A stretch of DNA of 64,000 nucleotides from CAYJAD01 sp964369995 (GCA_964369995.1 CAYJHH010000001.1:26720-90719), one strand, 5' to 3'. Shown: positions 16,981 to 26,080, numbered from the stretch's first letter. Notes: generated from the sequence alone by a model not told the origin. Program-made: numbers and translations.

Positions 16981-17210
16981 CTCCCAAGCTCCCATCCCCA
17001 AAGGGGCAAACCATAGAAGCTAAGTTCCCATTCTCCCATACTTTTTTCTATATATTGGGAGTATGGGAGGATAGTATGTATACATACGTATGCGCACAGG
17101 CATAGGCGCACGCAAAGAGTGTATAGGATTTTTCCTCCCACACTCCCAAGGCATAATAGTGCCAAGGGGTTAGGGGAAAAAATGCTGTTTTTCCCGTGGG
17201 AGCTTGGGAG
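16981..17210. other. Candidate phage replication origin: five 14-bp iterons and a palindrome
   Basis: Five copies of CTCCCANNCTCCCA or its complement lie in 230 bp between the helicase and primase genes: 16981-16994, 17025-17038 (one mismatch), 17056-17069 (inverted), 17135-17148 and 17197-17210 (inverted). A perfect palindrome GTATGTATACATAC sits at 17074-17087. Each site is itself a tandem pair of a 6-mer. In phage P4 the replication protein binds comparable iterons at its origin. That this is the origin is inference. Confidence 0.65.
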
Positions 17211-17227
17211 CTTTAAGAAAAAAGAGC

Positions 17228-18841
17228 TCATTTTGCGCCCCCTTTCTTGGTCTTTTCTTCCGCTAAGTCATCTTCATATTCGTCCAATATTTCTGGCTTC
17301 ACAGAAACACCAAGGTAATACATCACGCTACTCTTTTTGCTGGGTATTCCTTTCTTCTCAAGAGCCGGTGTAAATTTCTTAGGCGTATAAGGGTAAGAAT
17401 TTCCAAGAACCTTCTTGCACCACCAGTTGCAAATCTTCAGCAGCTCCGATGACGCCATGCGAGTTGTATAATCTCTCCCTCCTGTTGGCGGCTCTTCCAC
17501 CTCGCAGCACTCTTTCAAGAAACGGCCAATGTCATCTTGCAAGAAGAATTGATCCCGTGTGAAAGCTAGCACTCGCTCAGGAATGCGCAGGCCGTCCTGC
17601 AAAACTTCACGGCAGCCCCGCACCATAAGCGCCAAAATTCCTGAAGCCTCAGCTTCCAACTTTTTGGCCATCTCATAGTCAATCTGTCGCTCCCACGGTT
17701 TCGTAGGGTTAGGCACAAACTTCACAGGCCACTCAATACAAACGGTACGTGCGTTGAAGCCATCATCGTCCGTATCAAGTTTGGGTAAATAGTTTGTCAG
17801 TAGCAGCAACAAAGCCGATTGCTTCCACTCGGTCACAAACTTATCTGTGATACCACGAGCAGAAATATAACCTCCGCCAGTTAAATCCTTAATTTTTGCT
17901 TGATCTAAAGCTTGTCTGGCATTGGCCTCTGAGGCGTAAGCAAGCTTGGCACCACGCAGTGCAAGCAAAGCCGGTTGTGGCTTTTCTGCGTCCTGCTGAA
18001 ATTTTTGTTCCACAAGCAGCGAGGTGCCGATGCGCACGTGCAAGTTTTTCCCAAGAATATTCTTAATGGTATTCATGAGAGTATCCTTGCCATTACGTGA
18101 AAGAGGCCCATACATAATGGCCCAAATGTGCAAATGCTTTTCGCCAAGGAGCCCATATCCAAGCAGCCGAATAATAAACTCTTTCATTTCCTCATCGTCA
18201 TTCATGCAGGACAGCAAATATTCTTGGAAATTCTTTGACGGAGTATCAAGACCAGTCCACGGCGTCGGGCAAGAGTTCAGCAAATACTGCTCTGGCTTAC
18301 CCGGGCGACATTCTCCGGTGCGCAAATCAATGACCCCTGTGGGCGTGGCCATGAGGTAAGGCTGCCTATCCACATCTTCAATGGAAATGGTAAGAGGATT
18401 ATCAATGCTGATGGCGCACTCCAAAACCTCTTTTCGGCCTGCAGCAGTACGCAAGCGCTCAAGCCGTCCCTTCAATAGCTTGTGTAAAGGAGATCCCTCC
18501 GGCTCATTACTTTCAGCATAAGCATTTTGATAGGCTGCGCACACACGCTCCACATCGGCAAGCGCCCTTTTGGAAAGCATATCTAAATCCCAGTGATGGC
18601 CTGCCCAGTACAGCCACTTACCCCACTCCTCCACAAAAATATATTTGCCACGAAAAAGCGTACAGAAAAGATCAGCATCACCAACTCTATTCCGGCGCAG
18701 CCGATCTAAGACAAATCCCTTATCCAAAGACTGCCCATCAGACTCTTGAGACTTTTCGCTTTGAGCACTCTCCGATGCGCAAGCAATCTCACAAGCACGA
18801 GCATTCACCGCATCTAGCATTTCTTGATCAGCACTATTCAT
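17228..18841 (-). CDS. D5/P4-family replicative helicase (primase C-terminal type)
   Basis: A 537-residue SF3 helicase. The N-terminal D5_N-type part contains DLDMLSKRALADVERVCAAY and GVIDLRTGECRPGKPEQYLL. The ATPase core has the Walker A loop MYGPLSRNGKDTLMNTI, then GTSLLVEQKFQQ and LRGAKLAYASEAN (Walker B/sensor region). No zinc primase domain is present here; that activity is on the next gene. It unwinds the phage origin during replication. Its start overlaps the stop of a possible short upstream frame. It is the gene nearest the tRNA end of the prophage. Confidence 0.9.
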   Translation of the reverse strand: MNSADQEMLDAVNARACEIACASESAQSEKSQESDGQSLDKGFVLDRLRRNRVGDADLFCTLFRGKYIFVEEWGKWLYWAGHHWDLDMLSKRALADVERVCAAYQNAYAESNEPEGSPLHKLLKGRLERLRTAAGRKEVLECAISIDNPLTISIEDVDRQPYLMATPTGVIDLRTGECRPGKPEQYLLNSCPTPWTGLDTPSKNFQEYLLSCMNDDEEMKEFIIRLLGYGLLGEKHLHIWAIMYGPLSRNGKDTLMNTIKNILGKNLHVRIGTSLLVEQKFQQDAEKPQPALLALRGAKLAYASEANARQALDQAKIKDLTGGGYISARGITDKFVTEWKQSALLLLLTNYLPKLDTDDDGFNARTVCIEWPVKFVPNPTKPWERQIDYEMAKKLEAEASGILALMVRGCREVLQDGLRIPERVLAFTRDQFFLQDDIGRFLKECCEVEEPPTGGRDYTTRMASSELLKICNWWCKKVLGNSYPYTPKKFTPALEKKGIPSKKSSVMYYLGVSVKPEILDEYEDDLAEEKTKKGGAK

Positions 18842-19191
18842 CGGAGCACTCCTTGGCTAAAAAAGCTTTCTATTTTTCCACGGAAAATTTCTATAAATTG
18901 CGACCACTCCCCGGGGTCTACCTGCCCTTGCCTCAGAAAATACTGGAGAAGGACCCATGACCACAGGCGGTTGCTTGGGAGCTTTGGCTTGCCCTTTAGG
19001 GTAAAGGGGTGGGGGGAGGTGCAATGCGCAATGGGGGTATCAAAAGAGGAAGCGCCCACGTCCTCCCATGAGCGAAGCTTGGTGCAAGAGGCAACATGCA
19101 ATCGCTGAATGAAGAACGTGGGCGCCCATACGAATCTACGAACCAAGTGGATGCAGTGCAAAAAACACACAATTGGGTAGCTATAGGGTAG
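18842..19191. other. Intergenic prophage end with inverted repeat; possible short leftward frame
   Basis: No confident gene. A minus-strand frame ends ATGA-coupled to the helicase start; its last 40 codons (LRQGQVDPGEWSQFIEIFRG) look protein-like, but the only nearby start is a GTG at 19059 with a poorly spaced GGGAGG. GCGCCCACGT (19052-19061) and ACGTGGGCGC (19116-19125) form a perfect inverted repeat enclosing AGCGA/TCGCT. GCTTGGGAGCTTT at 18973-18985 copies half of the fifth origin repeat. The prophage-chromosome junction should be in or right of this stretch. Confidence 0.45.
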
Positions 19192-19192
19192 C

Positions 19193-19233
19193 AAAATAAA
19201 AAAGGAGCCATCTACTACTTGTAGATAACTCCT
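19193..19233 (-). terminator. Terminator of tRNA-Arg
   Basis: Read leftwards, AGGAGTTATCTAC pairs with GTAGATGGCTCCT (two short interruptions) and is followed by TTTTTATTTT. It begins ten bases after the CCA end of the tRNA. Confidence 0.75.
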
Positions 19234-19242
19234 TAAAATATA

Positions 19243-19319
19243 TGGCGCGCCCAGGAAGATTCGAACTCCCGACCAAGAGCTTAGAAGGCTCCTGCTCTGT
19301 CCAACTGAGCTATGGGCGC
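19243..19319 (-). tRNA. tRNA-Arg(TCT)
   Basis: A 77-base tRNA with encoded CCA. Acceptor stem GCGCCCA/TGGGCGC, D-arm GCTC/GAGC, anticodon stem GGAGC/GCTCT around loop CTTCTAA (anticodon TCT), and T-arm GGGAG-TTCGAAT-CTTCC are all visible. The prophage adjoins its 3' end, the usual attachment point for tyrosine integrases. Confidence 0.95.
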
Positions 19320-19465
19320 GTGGTGGTATTCCTATCCTTTCATAGCATTATGGTCAAGCATAAAATATCATCTTTTCATCTATAAAATATAATTTGCTAA
19401 TATATTTAAAAAAATAGCATTATAAAAAAGCTGACAGCGTGGCTAAGTTCTGTCATAACAAGGCC

Positions 19466-20734
19466 ATGTTTACAAATTATGCAGACGTTTGTCATTATTT
19501 ACATACCAAAGGGCTTTTTCATATGGATTTAAGTCTTGCACGCATCAAGGATGCTTTGCGAGAATTACATCTCACACACCCTTCTTTTGTGGTGGTTCAA
19601 GTTGTAGGAACCAATGGTAAAGGTTCCACGTCCACTTTTTTAGAGTCCTTAGCGCGCGCTCACGGGCTACGTACGGGGCTTTTTACCTCCCCACATTTTG
19701 TGACACCAAGCGAACGTATTCATGTGGATGGTCATCCCTTGCCCCACGAACATTGGCCAGAGTTAGCACAGCAAGTATACCATGCGGCTCCTAATCTTAC
19801 CTATTTTGAATTTCTCACCGTGCTTTCCTTCTTGGCTTTTAGCAAAGCAAAGATAGACATTGCCATCATGGAGGCTGGTCTTGGTGGGCATTATGATGCC
19901 ACCACAGCCCTCACTCGCCATGCCCTTTGTATAACGCCCATCAGTCTTGACCATGAAAGCATCCTTGGTGCCACAGTTTTGGCCATTGCCACCGACAAAG
20001 CGCATGCTATGGGAGAAAATATGCCTGTGTTTTTGGGTGAGCAAGAGCCCTCGGTGAAAGATTTCTTGTACACTTTTGCCAAGAAGCGTAAGGCGCATAT
20101 CTACCCCACGCAAAAAGAGCTCCTCCTCCCGCAGCAAAAACTTGGCTTGCAAGGCTCTCACCAAAAAGAAAATGCCCTTTTAGCCCTCACCGCTTGGAAG
20201 CATCTCGCAAAGCAATATGCTTGGCCCTGTGAAAGCAGCAATAGGCAAAAAGGATTGGCACAAGCCTTTATTGCCGGAAGATTGCAACATATTCACAGTG
20301 AAGAAAAAGAACTTCCACAGCACTTGCTTCTTGATGGAGCTCACAATGCTCACGGCCTTGAAAGGCTACTTAACTATGTGGAAAGCTTAGCTCAAAAACC
20401 AGTAGCAATCATCTTTTCTTGCCTTGCCGATAAAGATACTCAAGGCATGCTCCCTTTATTAAAAAAATTGCACCTTGCATGCCACCATTGCCCCTTATAC
20501 TTAACGGACATACAGCATAACGATCGAGCTCTCAATCCTGAAGAAAAACTTTCTCTACTCCAAGAACTTGGTAATTCAAGTAAAAATGCCTCCAGCCTTG
20601 AGGCAACCCTTGCCCTGGCGCGTACAGAGCTTACTATAAATACATCACAAGGCCCTGTACTTTTATGCGGCTCTTTGTATTTATTGGGAGAATTTTTTGA
20701 AAAATATCCGCATTATTTATTAAAAAACGCCTAG
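19466..20734 (+). CDS. folC: Bifunctional folylpolyglutamate/dihydrofolate synthase
   Basis: A 422-residue Mur-ligase-type enzyme that adds glutamate to dihydropteroate and to folates. The P-loop is VVGTNGKGSTSTFLESLA (near residue 45), followed by the TSPHFVTPSERI motif and the Mg site region IMEAGLGGHYDATTAL. The C-terminal ligase domain includes LLDGAHNAHGLERLL. I start at MFTNYADVCHYL, which matches the family N-terminus; a GTG nine codons earlier is possible. It is followed after 14 bases by selA, probably in one transcript. Confidence 0.92.
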   Translation: MFTNYADVCHYLHTKGLFHMDLSLARIKDALRELHLTHPSFVVVQVVGTNGKGSTSTFLESLARAHGLRTGLFTSPHFVTPSERIHVDGHPLPHEHWPELAQQVYHAAPNLTYFEFLTVLSFLAFSKAKIDIAIMEAGLGGHYDATTALTRHALCITPISLDHESILGATVLAIATDKAHAMGENMPVFLGEQEPSVKDFLYTFAKKRKAHIYPTQKELLLPQQKLGLQGSHQKENALLALTAWKHLAKQYAWPCESSNRQKGLAQAFIAGRLQHIHSEEKELPQHLLLDGAHNAHGLERLLNYVESLAQKPVAIIFSCLADKDTQGMLPLLKKLHLACHHCPLYLTDIQHNDRALNPEEKLSLLQELGNSSKNASSLEATLALARTELTINTSQGPVLLCGSLYLLGEFFEKYPHYLLKNA

Positions 20735-20748
20735 GAAATATACCCATT

Positions 20749-22152
20749 ATGCAAAATCTCTTTCGCGCTCTTCCTTCCATGGATGTTTGTTTGCAAGCTT
20801 TAACAAAAGAAGCCTCTCTACAAGATGTTCCTCGACCGCTCATACATGGAGCCGTAGAAAATTTTTTAAATAACCTACGTCTTGCCATCAAAGCAGGCGA
20901 AACATTTCAAGCCCAAGATCTCAGCCTTGAAGCTGTGTGGCCCCGCCTACTCACCCATGTAATGAAGCACACACGCCCACGCCTGCAACGCACACTCAAT
21001 GGTACAGGCGTAGTCATACATACCAATATGGGGCGCTCTGTGCTCCCCAAAGCCGCAGTGGATGCGATAAATAAAGTTATTGTGGGCTATAGTAATTTAG
21101 AGCTTGATTTGGAAACAGGCGGCCGCGGTAGTCGTCAAGCCTTGGTGGAAGATCTTTTATGCCGCATTAGCGGCGCTGAAGCGGCCATGGTTGTGAATAA
21201 TAATGCCGCCGCCGTTCTCCTTATTTTAGACGCCTTGTGTAAAGGTGGTGAAGTGATTGTCTCCCGCGGACAATTGGTGGAAATTGGCGGCTCTTTCCGT
21301 ATTCCCGAAGTCATGGAGCGCAGCGGTGCCACATTACGCGAAGTGGGCACCACCAACCGCACACATCTTAAAGATTATGAAAAAGCCATCAATGAACACA
21401 CCGTGGCACTTATGCGCGTGCATACGTCCAATTATCGTATCATAGGTTTTCATAAAGATGTAGCCTTGCCTGAATTGGTGGCCCTTGGCAAAGAACGTAA
21501 CTTACCTGTTATTGAAGACCTTGGCAGCGGCTCTTTACTAGACTTAAGCCCCTATGGCTTACCTGATGAGCCCACAGTACAGGCCATAGTACAAGGCGGC
21601 GCCCATGTGGTAAGCTTTTCTGGGGATAAAGTACTAGGAGGCCCTCAAGCCGGTATTATTGTGGGTAAAAAAGATTTATTAGAACGCATGCGTCAAAACC
21701 CCTTACATCGCGCTTTACGTTGCGACAAATGCACCTTGGCTGCCCTTGAGGCCACCTTACGTATTTATACCGACCCGCAGCAGGCGCTCACGCACATCCC
21801 CACCTTACGTATGATTACCAGTAGCCCACAAATACTAGCACAAAAAGCTCAAGCCCTACTTGAACTTTTACAGCAGCATTTTGCACAGGGCCTAGAGATG
21901 CACCTTAAGGAAGCTTTTTCCCGCGTGGGGGGGGGATCCTTTCCTGAAAGAGATTTACCCACCACTCTTGTGTGCATAAAACCCAAAGATTTTTCTGCAA
22001 CCACATTAAAAAATACATTATTATGCACGCACCCCCCTTTATTGGGGCGATTGGAAGAAGATGCTTTTTGCCTTGATGTACGCACTTTGGACCAAGAAGA
22101 CTGGCCGGAAGTGCTTATGGTCATACAAGATGCACTTAACCGTATAAAGTAA
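20749..22152 (+). CDS. selA: L-seryl-tRNA(Sec) selenium transferase
   Basis: A 467-residue PLP enzyme converting seryl-tRNA(Sec) to selenocysteinyl-tRNA(Sec) with selenophosphate. Typical stretches are RTLNGTGVVIHTNMGRSVLP, NLELDLETGGRGSRQ, LREVGTTNRTHLKDYE and VVSFSGDKVLGGPQAGII, with the PLP Lys near residue 297. It serves the UGA-containing formate dehydrogenase at 48 kb. selB and selC are not in the window. A run of nine G at 21927-21935 encodes part of the conserved VGGGS segment and is a slippage-prone spot, but the frame is intact here. Confidence 0.95.
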   Translation: MQNLFRALPSMDVCLQALTKEASLQDVPRPLIHGAVENFLNNLRLAIKAGETFQAQDLSLEAVWPRLLTHVMKHTRPRLQRTLNGTGVVIHTNMGRSVLPKAAVDAINKVIVGYSNLELDLETGGRGSRQALVEDLLCRISGAEAAMVVNNNAAAVLLILDALCKGGEVIVSRGQLVEIGGSFRIPEVMERSGATLREVGTTNRTHLKDYEKAINEHTVALMRVHTSNYRIIGFHKDVALPELVALGKERNLPVIEDLGSGSLLDLSPYGLPDEPTVQAIVQGGAHVVSFSGDKVLGGPQAGIIVGKKDLLERMRQNPLHRALRCDKCTLAALEATLRIYTDPQQALTHIPTLRMITSSPQILAQKAQALLELLQQHFAQGLEMHLKEAFSRVGGGSFPERDLPTTLVCIKPKDFSATTLKNTLLCTHPPLLGRLEEDAFCLDVRTLDQEDWPEVLMVIQDALNRIK

Positions 22153-22178
22153 AAAATAGAATTGATAAGGATACCTTC

Positions 22179-23579
22179 ATGAAAAAAGACCCAAAAAATA
22201 ATTTACAATATACCCCGCAATCTTGCTGGGAAAGATATGCCAGCACTGCAGAAGATCAAAAAGCACTTATGAAGCTTGCCAAGCGTTACGTGAAATTTTT
22301 ATCTCGCTGCAAAACAGAGCGCGAAACCATTGACTATGTACTCGAAGTTTTAGCAGAAAATGGCTATAAAAAAGAAGGTATTCACGCGGATACTGCGCTG
22401 ATACCCTTTCGTCATAAAACCCTTTTTGTAGCCAAAAAAGGCGCCTTACCTTTAAGTAAGGGTTTACATCTTATTAGTGCTCATACTGACACCCCCCGTT
22501 TGGATTTTAAGCAACGCCCTTTCATTGAACAAGCCGGCGTAGCGCAAGCTAAAACCCACTATTACGGCGGCATTCGAAAATATCAATGGTTAGCACGGCC
22601 TTTGGCCTTGCATGGCATTGTGGTGCGCGCTGATGGCTCTTCGGTGCATGTGGTTTTGGGCGAAGAAGCTGACGAACCTGTATTCACCATTGCTGATTTA
22701 TTACCTCATTTGGCACAAAATCACGTAAAACAAACCATTGCTGAGGGTTTTGACGCCGAAAAGCTTAATATAATCTTGGGACATAAACCCAAAGCCAGCG
22801 GCCAAGACGATGAAAAAAGCAAAGAAAAAGATCCCATCAAGTGCCACGTACTAGAAATTTTACATGACAAATACAATATTTGTGAAGAAGATTTCATCTC
22901 CGCTGAGCTTCAGGCTGTTCCGGCCGGCCCTGCGCGTTTTGTGGGCTTAGATAAATCCCTCATTGGCGGCTTTGGGCATGATGATAGAGTTTGCGTTTTT
23001 GCAGCTCTTGAGGCTTTCCTTGCTGTGCCTAACCCCAAGCATACCACAGCTCTTATCCTTTGGGATAAAGAGGAAATCGGCTCTGAAGGTGCCACCGGTG
23101 CCAATTCTCGCTTCTTGCAATACTGCATAGAAGATTGCCGTGAAGCATGGGAAAAAGATGCCAAATTAGGGCATATTATGTTACAAACTAAGGCTCTTTC
23201 TGCCGATGTGGCGGCAGGTTTAGATCCTGATTGGCAAGAAGTGCACGAAAAACAAAATGCCGCTGTATTAGGCTATGGCCCTTGTTTTTCTAAATTCACC
23301 GGCGCTCGCGGTAAAAGTGGCGCCAGTGACGCCGATGCTGAGTTGGTGGGCTATATGCGCGGGCTGCTTAATGCCAAAAACATTCCTTGGCAAATGGCAG
23401 AATGCGGTAAGGTAGACCTTGGCGGCGGCGGCACTGTGGCTTTATTCCTCGCCTCCTATGGTATGCAAGTCATTGACTGCGGCCCCGCGGTACTTGGTAT
23501 GCACAGCCCCTTTGAGCTTATATCTTGCGCAGACCTTTGGGCCACGGTGGATGCTTATACTGCCTTTTTGAAGGATTAA
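22179..23579 (+). CDS. M18-family aminopeptidase
   Basis: A 466-residue cytosolic metalloaminopeptidase that removes acidic or neutral N-terminal residues. Family hallmarks: GLHLISAHTDTPRLDFKQ (first metal His/Asp), HYYGGIRKYQWLARPLALHG, IGGFGHDDRVCVFAALEA (bridging Asp), ALILWDKEEIGSEGATGAN (catalytic Glu) and DCGPAVLGMHSPFELIS (last metal His). It follows selA by 26 bases in the same direction. The insertion with EKSKEKDPIK around residue 215 is common in this family. A structured repeat follows the gene. Confidence 0.93.
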   Translation: MKKDPKNNLQYTPQSCWERYASTAEDQKALMKLAKRYVKFLSRCKTERETIDYVLEVLAENGYKKEGIHADTALIPFRHKTLFVAKKGALPLSKGLHLISAHTDTPRLDFKQRPFIEQAGVAQAKTHYYGGIRKYQWLARPLALHGIVVRADGSSVHVVLGEEADEPVFTIADLLPHLAQNHVKQTIAEGFDAEKLNIILGHKPKASGQDDEKSKEKDPIKCHVLEILHDKYNICEEDFISAELQAVPAGPARFVGLDKSLIGGFGHDDRVCVFAALEAFLAVPNPKHTTALILWDKEEIGSEGATGANSRFLQYCIEDCREAWEKDAKLGHIMLQTKALSADVAAGLDPDWQEVHEKQNAAVLGYGPCFSKFTGARGKSGASDADAELVGYMRGLLNAKNIPWQMAECGKVDLGGGGTVALFLASYGMQVIDCGPAVLGMHSPFELISCADLWATVDAYTAFLKD

Positions 23580-23603
23580 GCGTATTGTAAGCATTAACTA
23601 CTT

Positions 23604-23885
23604 TAGTCGACACTGAAAAACAACTTAACTATCAGTAAAAATAGAACTTATAAATCAAATAACGTAATAAAGATTGCCGGAAATAAACGTATGGAATACG
23701 TTTTCTGGCAATCTTTAGACATAAGAAATGCTTTTTTCAGATGTCGACTACTCAAGACATGCCCTTGGCATGGCTTGCCGCGCGTAAAATAAGCCGGAAT
23801 TTACTTCCGGTGGCCCCGAAGGGGTATTTGGAGCAGGCGTGCCTTTCTTAAAAACGAGTGGAAACACGTTTTTAAGCATTAACTA
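23604..23885. repeat. Structured intergenic repeat, copy 1
   Basis: About 282 bp, near-identical in layout to 53815-54100. Parts in order: TAGTCGACACTGAAAAA pairing with TTTTTTCAGATGTCGACTA; an enclosed stem TAAAGATTGCC (23668-23678) with GGCAATCTTTA (23707-23717) capped by AAACGTATGGAATACGTTT; then hairpins CATGCC/GGCATG, CCGGAA/TTCCGG, CCCC/GGGG and a stem from CTTAAAAACG to CGTTTTTAAG. TAAGCATTAACTACTTTAG occurs on both sides (23588-23606 and 23873-23891). It lies between convergent genes. Confidence 0.85.
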
Positions 23886-23903
23886 CTTTAGATAATATAT
23901 TCA

Positions 23904-23943
23904 TAAAAAAAGCTATTAAATTTTAGATTTAATAGCTTTTTTT
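23904..23943. terminator. Bidirectional terminator
   Basis: AAAAAAGCTATTAAA and TTTAATAGCTTTTTTT form a stem with A and T tracts on either side, between the convergent M18 peptidase and NlpC/P60 genes. It suits both directions. Confidence 0.85.
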
Positions 23944-23985
23944 GTGAATTATCACCATATTATATGTTTGTTATTTATGGAAATA

Positions 23986-24552
23986 TTAAGAATCTTCTTG
24001 CTTTTGTGCAGATTCATGTTGCTCCAAAAGCTCTTCTGCAGCCTCAAGCTCTTCAGGCCCAAGTTCTGCCACACGGCGCGTGCCTATATAATACTTGCTA
24101 AAATACGACACGTCCATATCGCTTATGCGTATATCTTTATTACGCCGCGGACTGTGAATAAATTTCCCTTCCCCCAAATAAATACCTGTGTGGTATACTC
24201 TTCCGCGGCGAAAAGCTACAATATCACCCACTTGTAAGTCTTTCTTACTTTTAACAGCTTCACCTACTTTAGCTTGATCTTGTGCTCTGCGAGGCAATTT
24301 TACCCCGGCATGCTCATACACCCATTGTACAAAACCTGAGCAATCAAAACCTTGTGGCGAAGTGCCACCGGCTCTATACATGGTGCCTAGCATACTCTCT
24401 GCTTTGGGAATAATAATGGCTTTTTCCACGTCTTCTTTTTTCTCTGCTTGTAAAGCGGGGGCAATGACATCTGTTTTTTGCGCACAACCTGCGCCAAACA
24501 TTATACAAGTACAAAGAAGTATTTTACTAAGGAGTTTGGTAGTATTTTTCAT
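23986..24552 (-). CDS. NlpC/P60 lipoprotein, cell-wall endopeptidase
   Basis: A 188-residue lipoprotein. The signal ends in a lipobox (MFGAGCAQKT, acylated Cys near residue 23). The catalytic domain follows: RAGGTSPQGFDCSGFVQWVY with the nucleophilic Cys near residue 70, GDIVAFRRGRVYHTGIYLGE with the His, and KFIHSPRRNKDIRI. It would cut peptide crosslinks in peptidoglycan from the outer or inner membrane face of the periplasm. The C-terminus is an acidic Glu/Gln-rich helix. It is a single-gene unit ending at a bidirectional terminator. Confidence 0.9.
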   Translation of the reverse strand: MKNTTKLLSKILLCTCIMFGAGCAQKTDVIAPALQAEKKEDVEKAIIIPKAESMLGTMYRAGGTSPQGFDCSGFVQWVYEHAGVKLPRRAQDQAKVGEAVKSKKDLQVGDIVAFRRGRVYHTGIYLGEGKFIHSPRRNKDIRISDMDVSYFSKYYIGTRRVAELGPEELEAAEELLEQHESAQKQEDS

Positions 24553-24637
24553 AAGCGATGAAAATACGCTTGCCCTACACCTTTGTCAAGGAGAGGGCTA
24601 CACAAAAGGTTGCTTATACCCTATTTCATTAAAGAAA

Positions 24638-25855
24638 TTAAACATGTAAGCCTGCTAAATGCCCGCTAGCAAAGGCCCAGTGCAAGTTATACCCGCCCAA
24701 TTGACCTGTTATATCAAGCAATTCTCCCACCAAAAATAAGCGCTCTTGCAATAAACTTTCCATACTCCAGGCATTTACGTGTTCCACCAATACGCCACCT
24801 CGCGCTGCTTCTGCTTTTTGCATGCCCCCTCTTTTTTGTGGCACAACACTATAAGCATGCACACAAGCATGCAATTCTTTACGAACCTTACGTGAAAGCT
24901 CGGCAATTTTACGGCGCGCCCAAAGTTCAGGCAATAAAGCATCCACCAAACGCTGTGGCATATGCCGACAAAGCAAGGTACGTACAAAAAGCTTACCGCA
25001 CTCTGGCGCATCAAGCAGCTCTTCTAAGGAAATATGTGGTAAAAAATCTATAAAAAGAGGTTGCCCTTCTTGCCAATGACAAGAAGCCTGTAGCACAGCC
25101 GGCCCACTTATGCCTGTGTGCGTAAAAAGCAAAGCCTCCTTATGCGTAAAGTCATGGGGCATATCCGCTCTTTGCACCCGTATGGTCACAGGAAGACTTA
25201 TGCCGCTCAGGCCAGATAATGCGCTTTGCGGCGGTAAATGTAAGGAGGTAAGCACAGGTGTAAAAGAACGTGCTTGATGACCAAATTGCGCTGCCACTTG
25301 TAAGCCATGAGAAGTGGCGCCAATATGCGCCCAAGCAGGTGAGCCCAAAGCCACCACAAGACTTTGCCCTTGCACGGTAGACGCAAAAGCGTTGGCATCC
25401 GTGAGCGAAACCGTATAAAGGCCTTGGGAAAAAGAAATTTCACCCAAGGTATGCTCTAGTAAAAATGTACAAGCAAATTTTTCACATTGCTGCACCAATG
25501 AGCGCACAAATTCTTTGGCCGAAGTGGTACCAAAAAGCTGACCATGCTCGCGCTCTTCCCAGCACAGCCCCTGTTGCATCATAAAATCCAATATATGCTT
25601 TGGCGTAAAAGCCTCCAAAGCTGGCTCAGTAAAAAGGGGCTCTTCTCCGAAGAAAAAATCTGGCGACATATGCACATTGGTAAAATTCGCCTTACCGCCG
25701 CCGCTAATGGCTATTTTCTTTCCGGCTTTGGCATTGTGATCCACCAAAAGTACTTTTCTTCCGCGTTTTGCTGCGGTCATGGCACACATGAGGCCACTAG
25801 CTCCGGCACCCAAAATAATTACATCATAGAAGGATTCTTTTTCTTGTTTCATCAT
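24638..25855 (-). CDS. HI0933/BaiN-type FAD-dependent oxidoreductase
   Basis: A 405-residue flavoprotein. The N-terminal dinucleotide fold is VIILGAGASGLMCAMTAAKR, followed by the family motif AGKKIAISGGGKANFTNV; near the C-terminus VGELLDITGQLGGYNLHWAF binds FAD. The inserted middle domain (about residues 190-340) is typical. The family includes YhiN and the bile-acid enzyme BaiN, but most members have no assigned substrate, so no reaction is claimed. It is separated from the NlpC/P60 lipoprotein gene by 85 bases in the same direction. Confidence 0.88.
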   Translation of the reverse strand: MMKQEKESFYDVIILGAGASGLMCAMTAAKRGRKVLLVDHNAKAGKKIAISGGGKANFTNVHMSPDFFFGEEPLFTEPALEAFTPKHILDFMMQQGLCWEEREHGQLFGTTSAKEFVRSLVQQCEKFACTFLLEHTLGEISFSQGLYTVSLTDANAFASTVQGQSLVVALGSPAWAHIGATSHGLQVAAQFGHQARSFTPVLTSLHLPPQSALSGLSGISLPVTIRVQRADMPHDFTHKEALLFTHTGISGPAVLQASCHWQEGQPLFIDFLPHISLEELLDAPECGKLFVRTLLCRHMPQRLVDALLPELWARRKIAELSRKVRKELHACVHAYSVVPQKRGGMQKAEAARGGVLVEHVNAWSMESLLQERLFLVGELLDITGQLGGYNLHWAFASGHLAGLHV

Positions 25856-25977
25856 GGCCGAGCTATACCCGAGCTTTTGGCAAATGCCAAGACTAAAGCT
25901 GAGTACACACTTTTTACAAAAGGTCTCAAGTACTCTGGAAATTTTTTAAAAAATATCTAGAAAATGAGCCCCACGCC

Positions 25978-26007
25978 TTGACAGCTTCACCAACTAGGGA
26001 GTATTTA
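25978..26007 (+). promoter_or_regulatory. Sigma70-type promoter of the DHH gene
   Basis: TTGACA at 25978-25983 and TATTTA at 26002-26007 with an 18-base spacer, 73 bases before the ATG at 26081. Confidence 0.55.
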
Positions 26008-26080
26008 GTGAGGACATACAAACATATTTTCACGTTGCTTTCTCTTTATAAATTTTTAACTGCTTCTCTCGGAGATTTAC

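Noticed and set aside
18838..19194. A 118-codon minus-strand frame coupled to the helicase start
   Set aside because: Only its last 40 residues look protein-like and no well-placed start was found; kept as a comment, not a gene.
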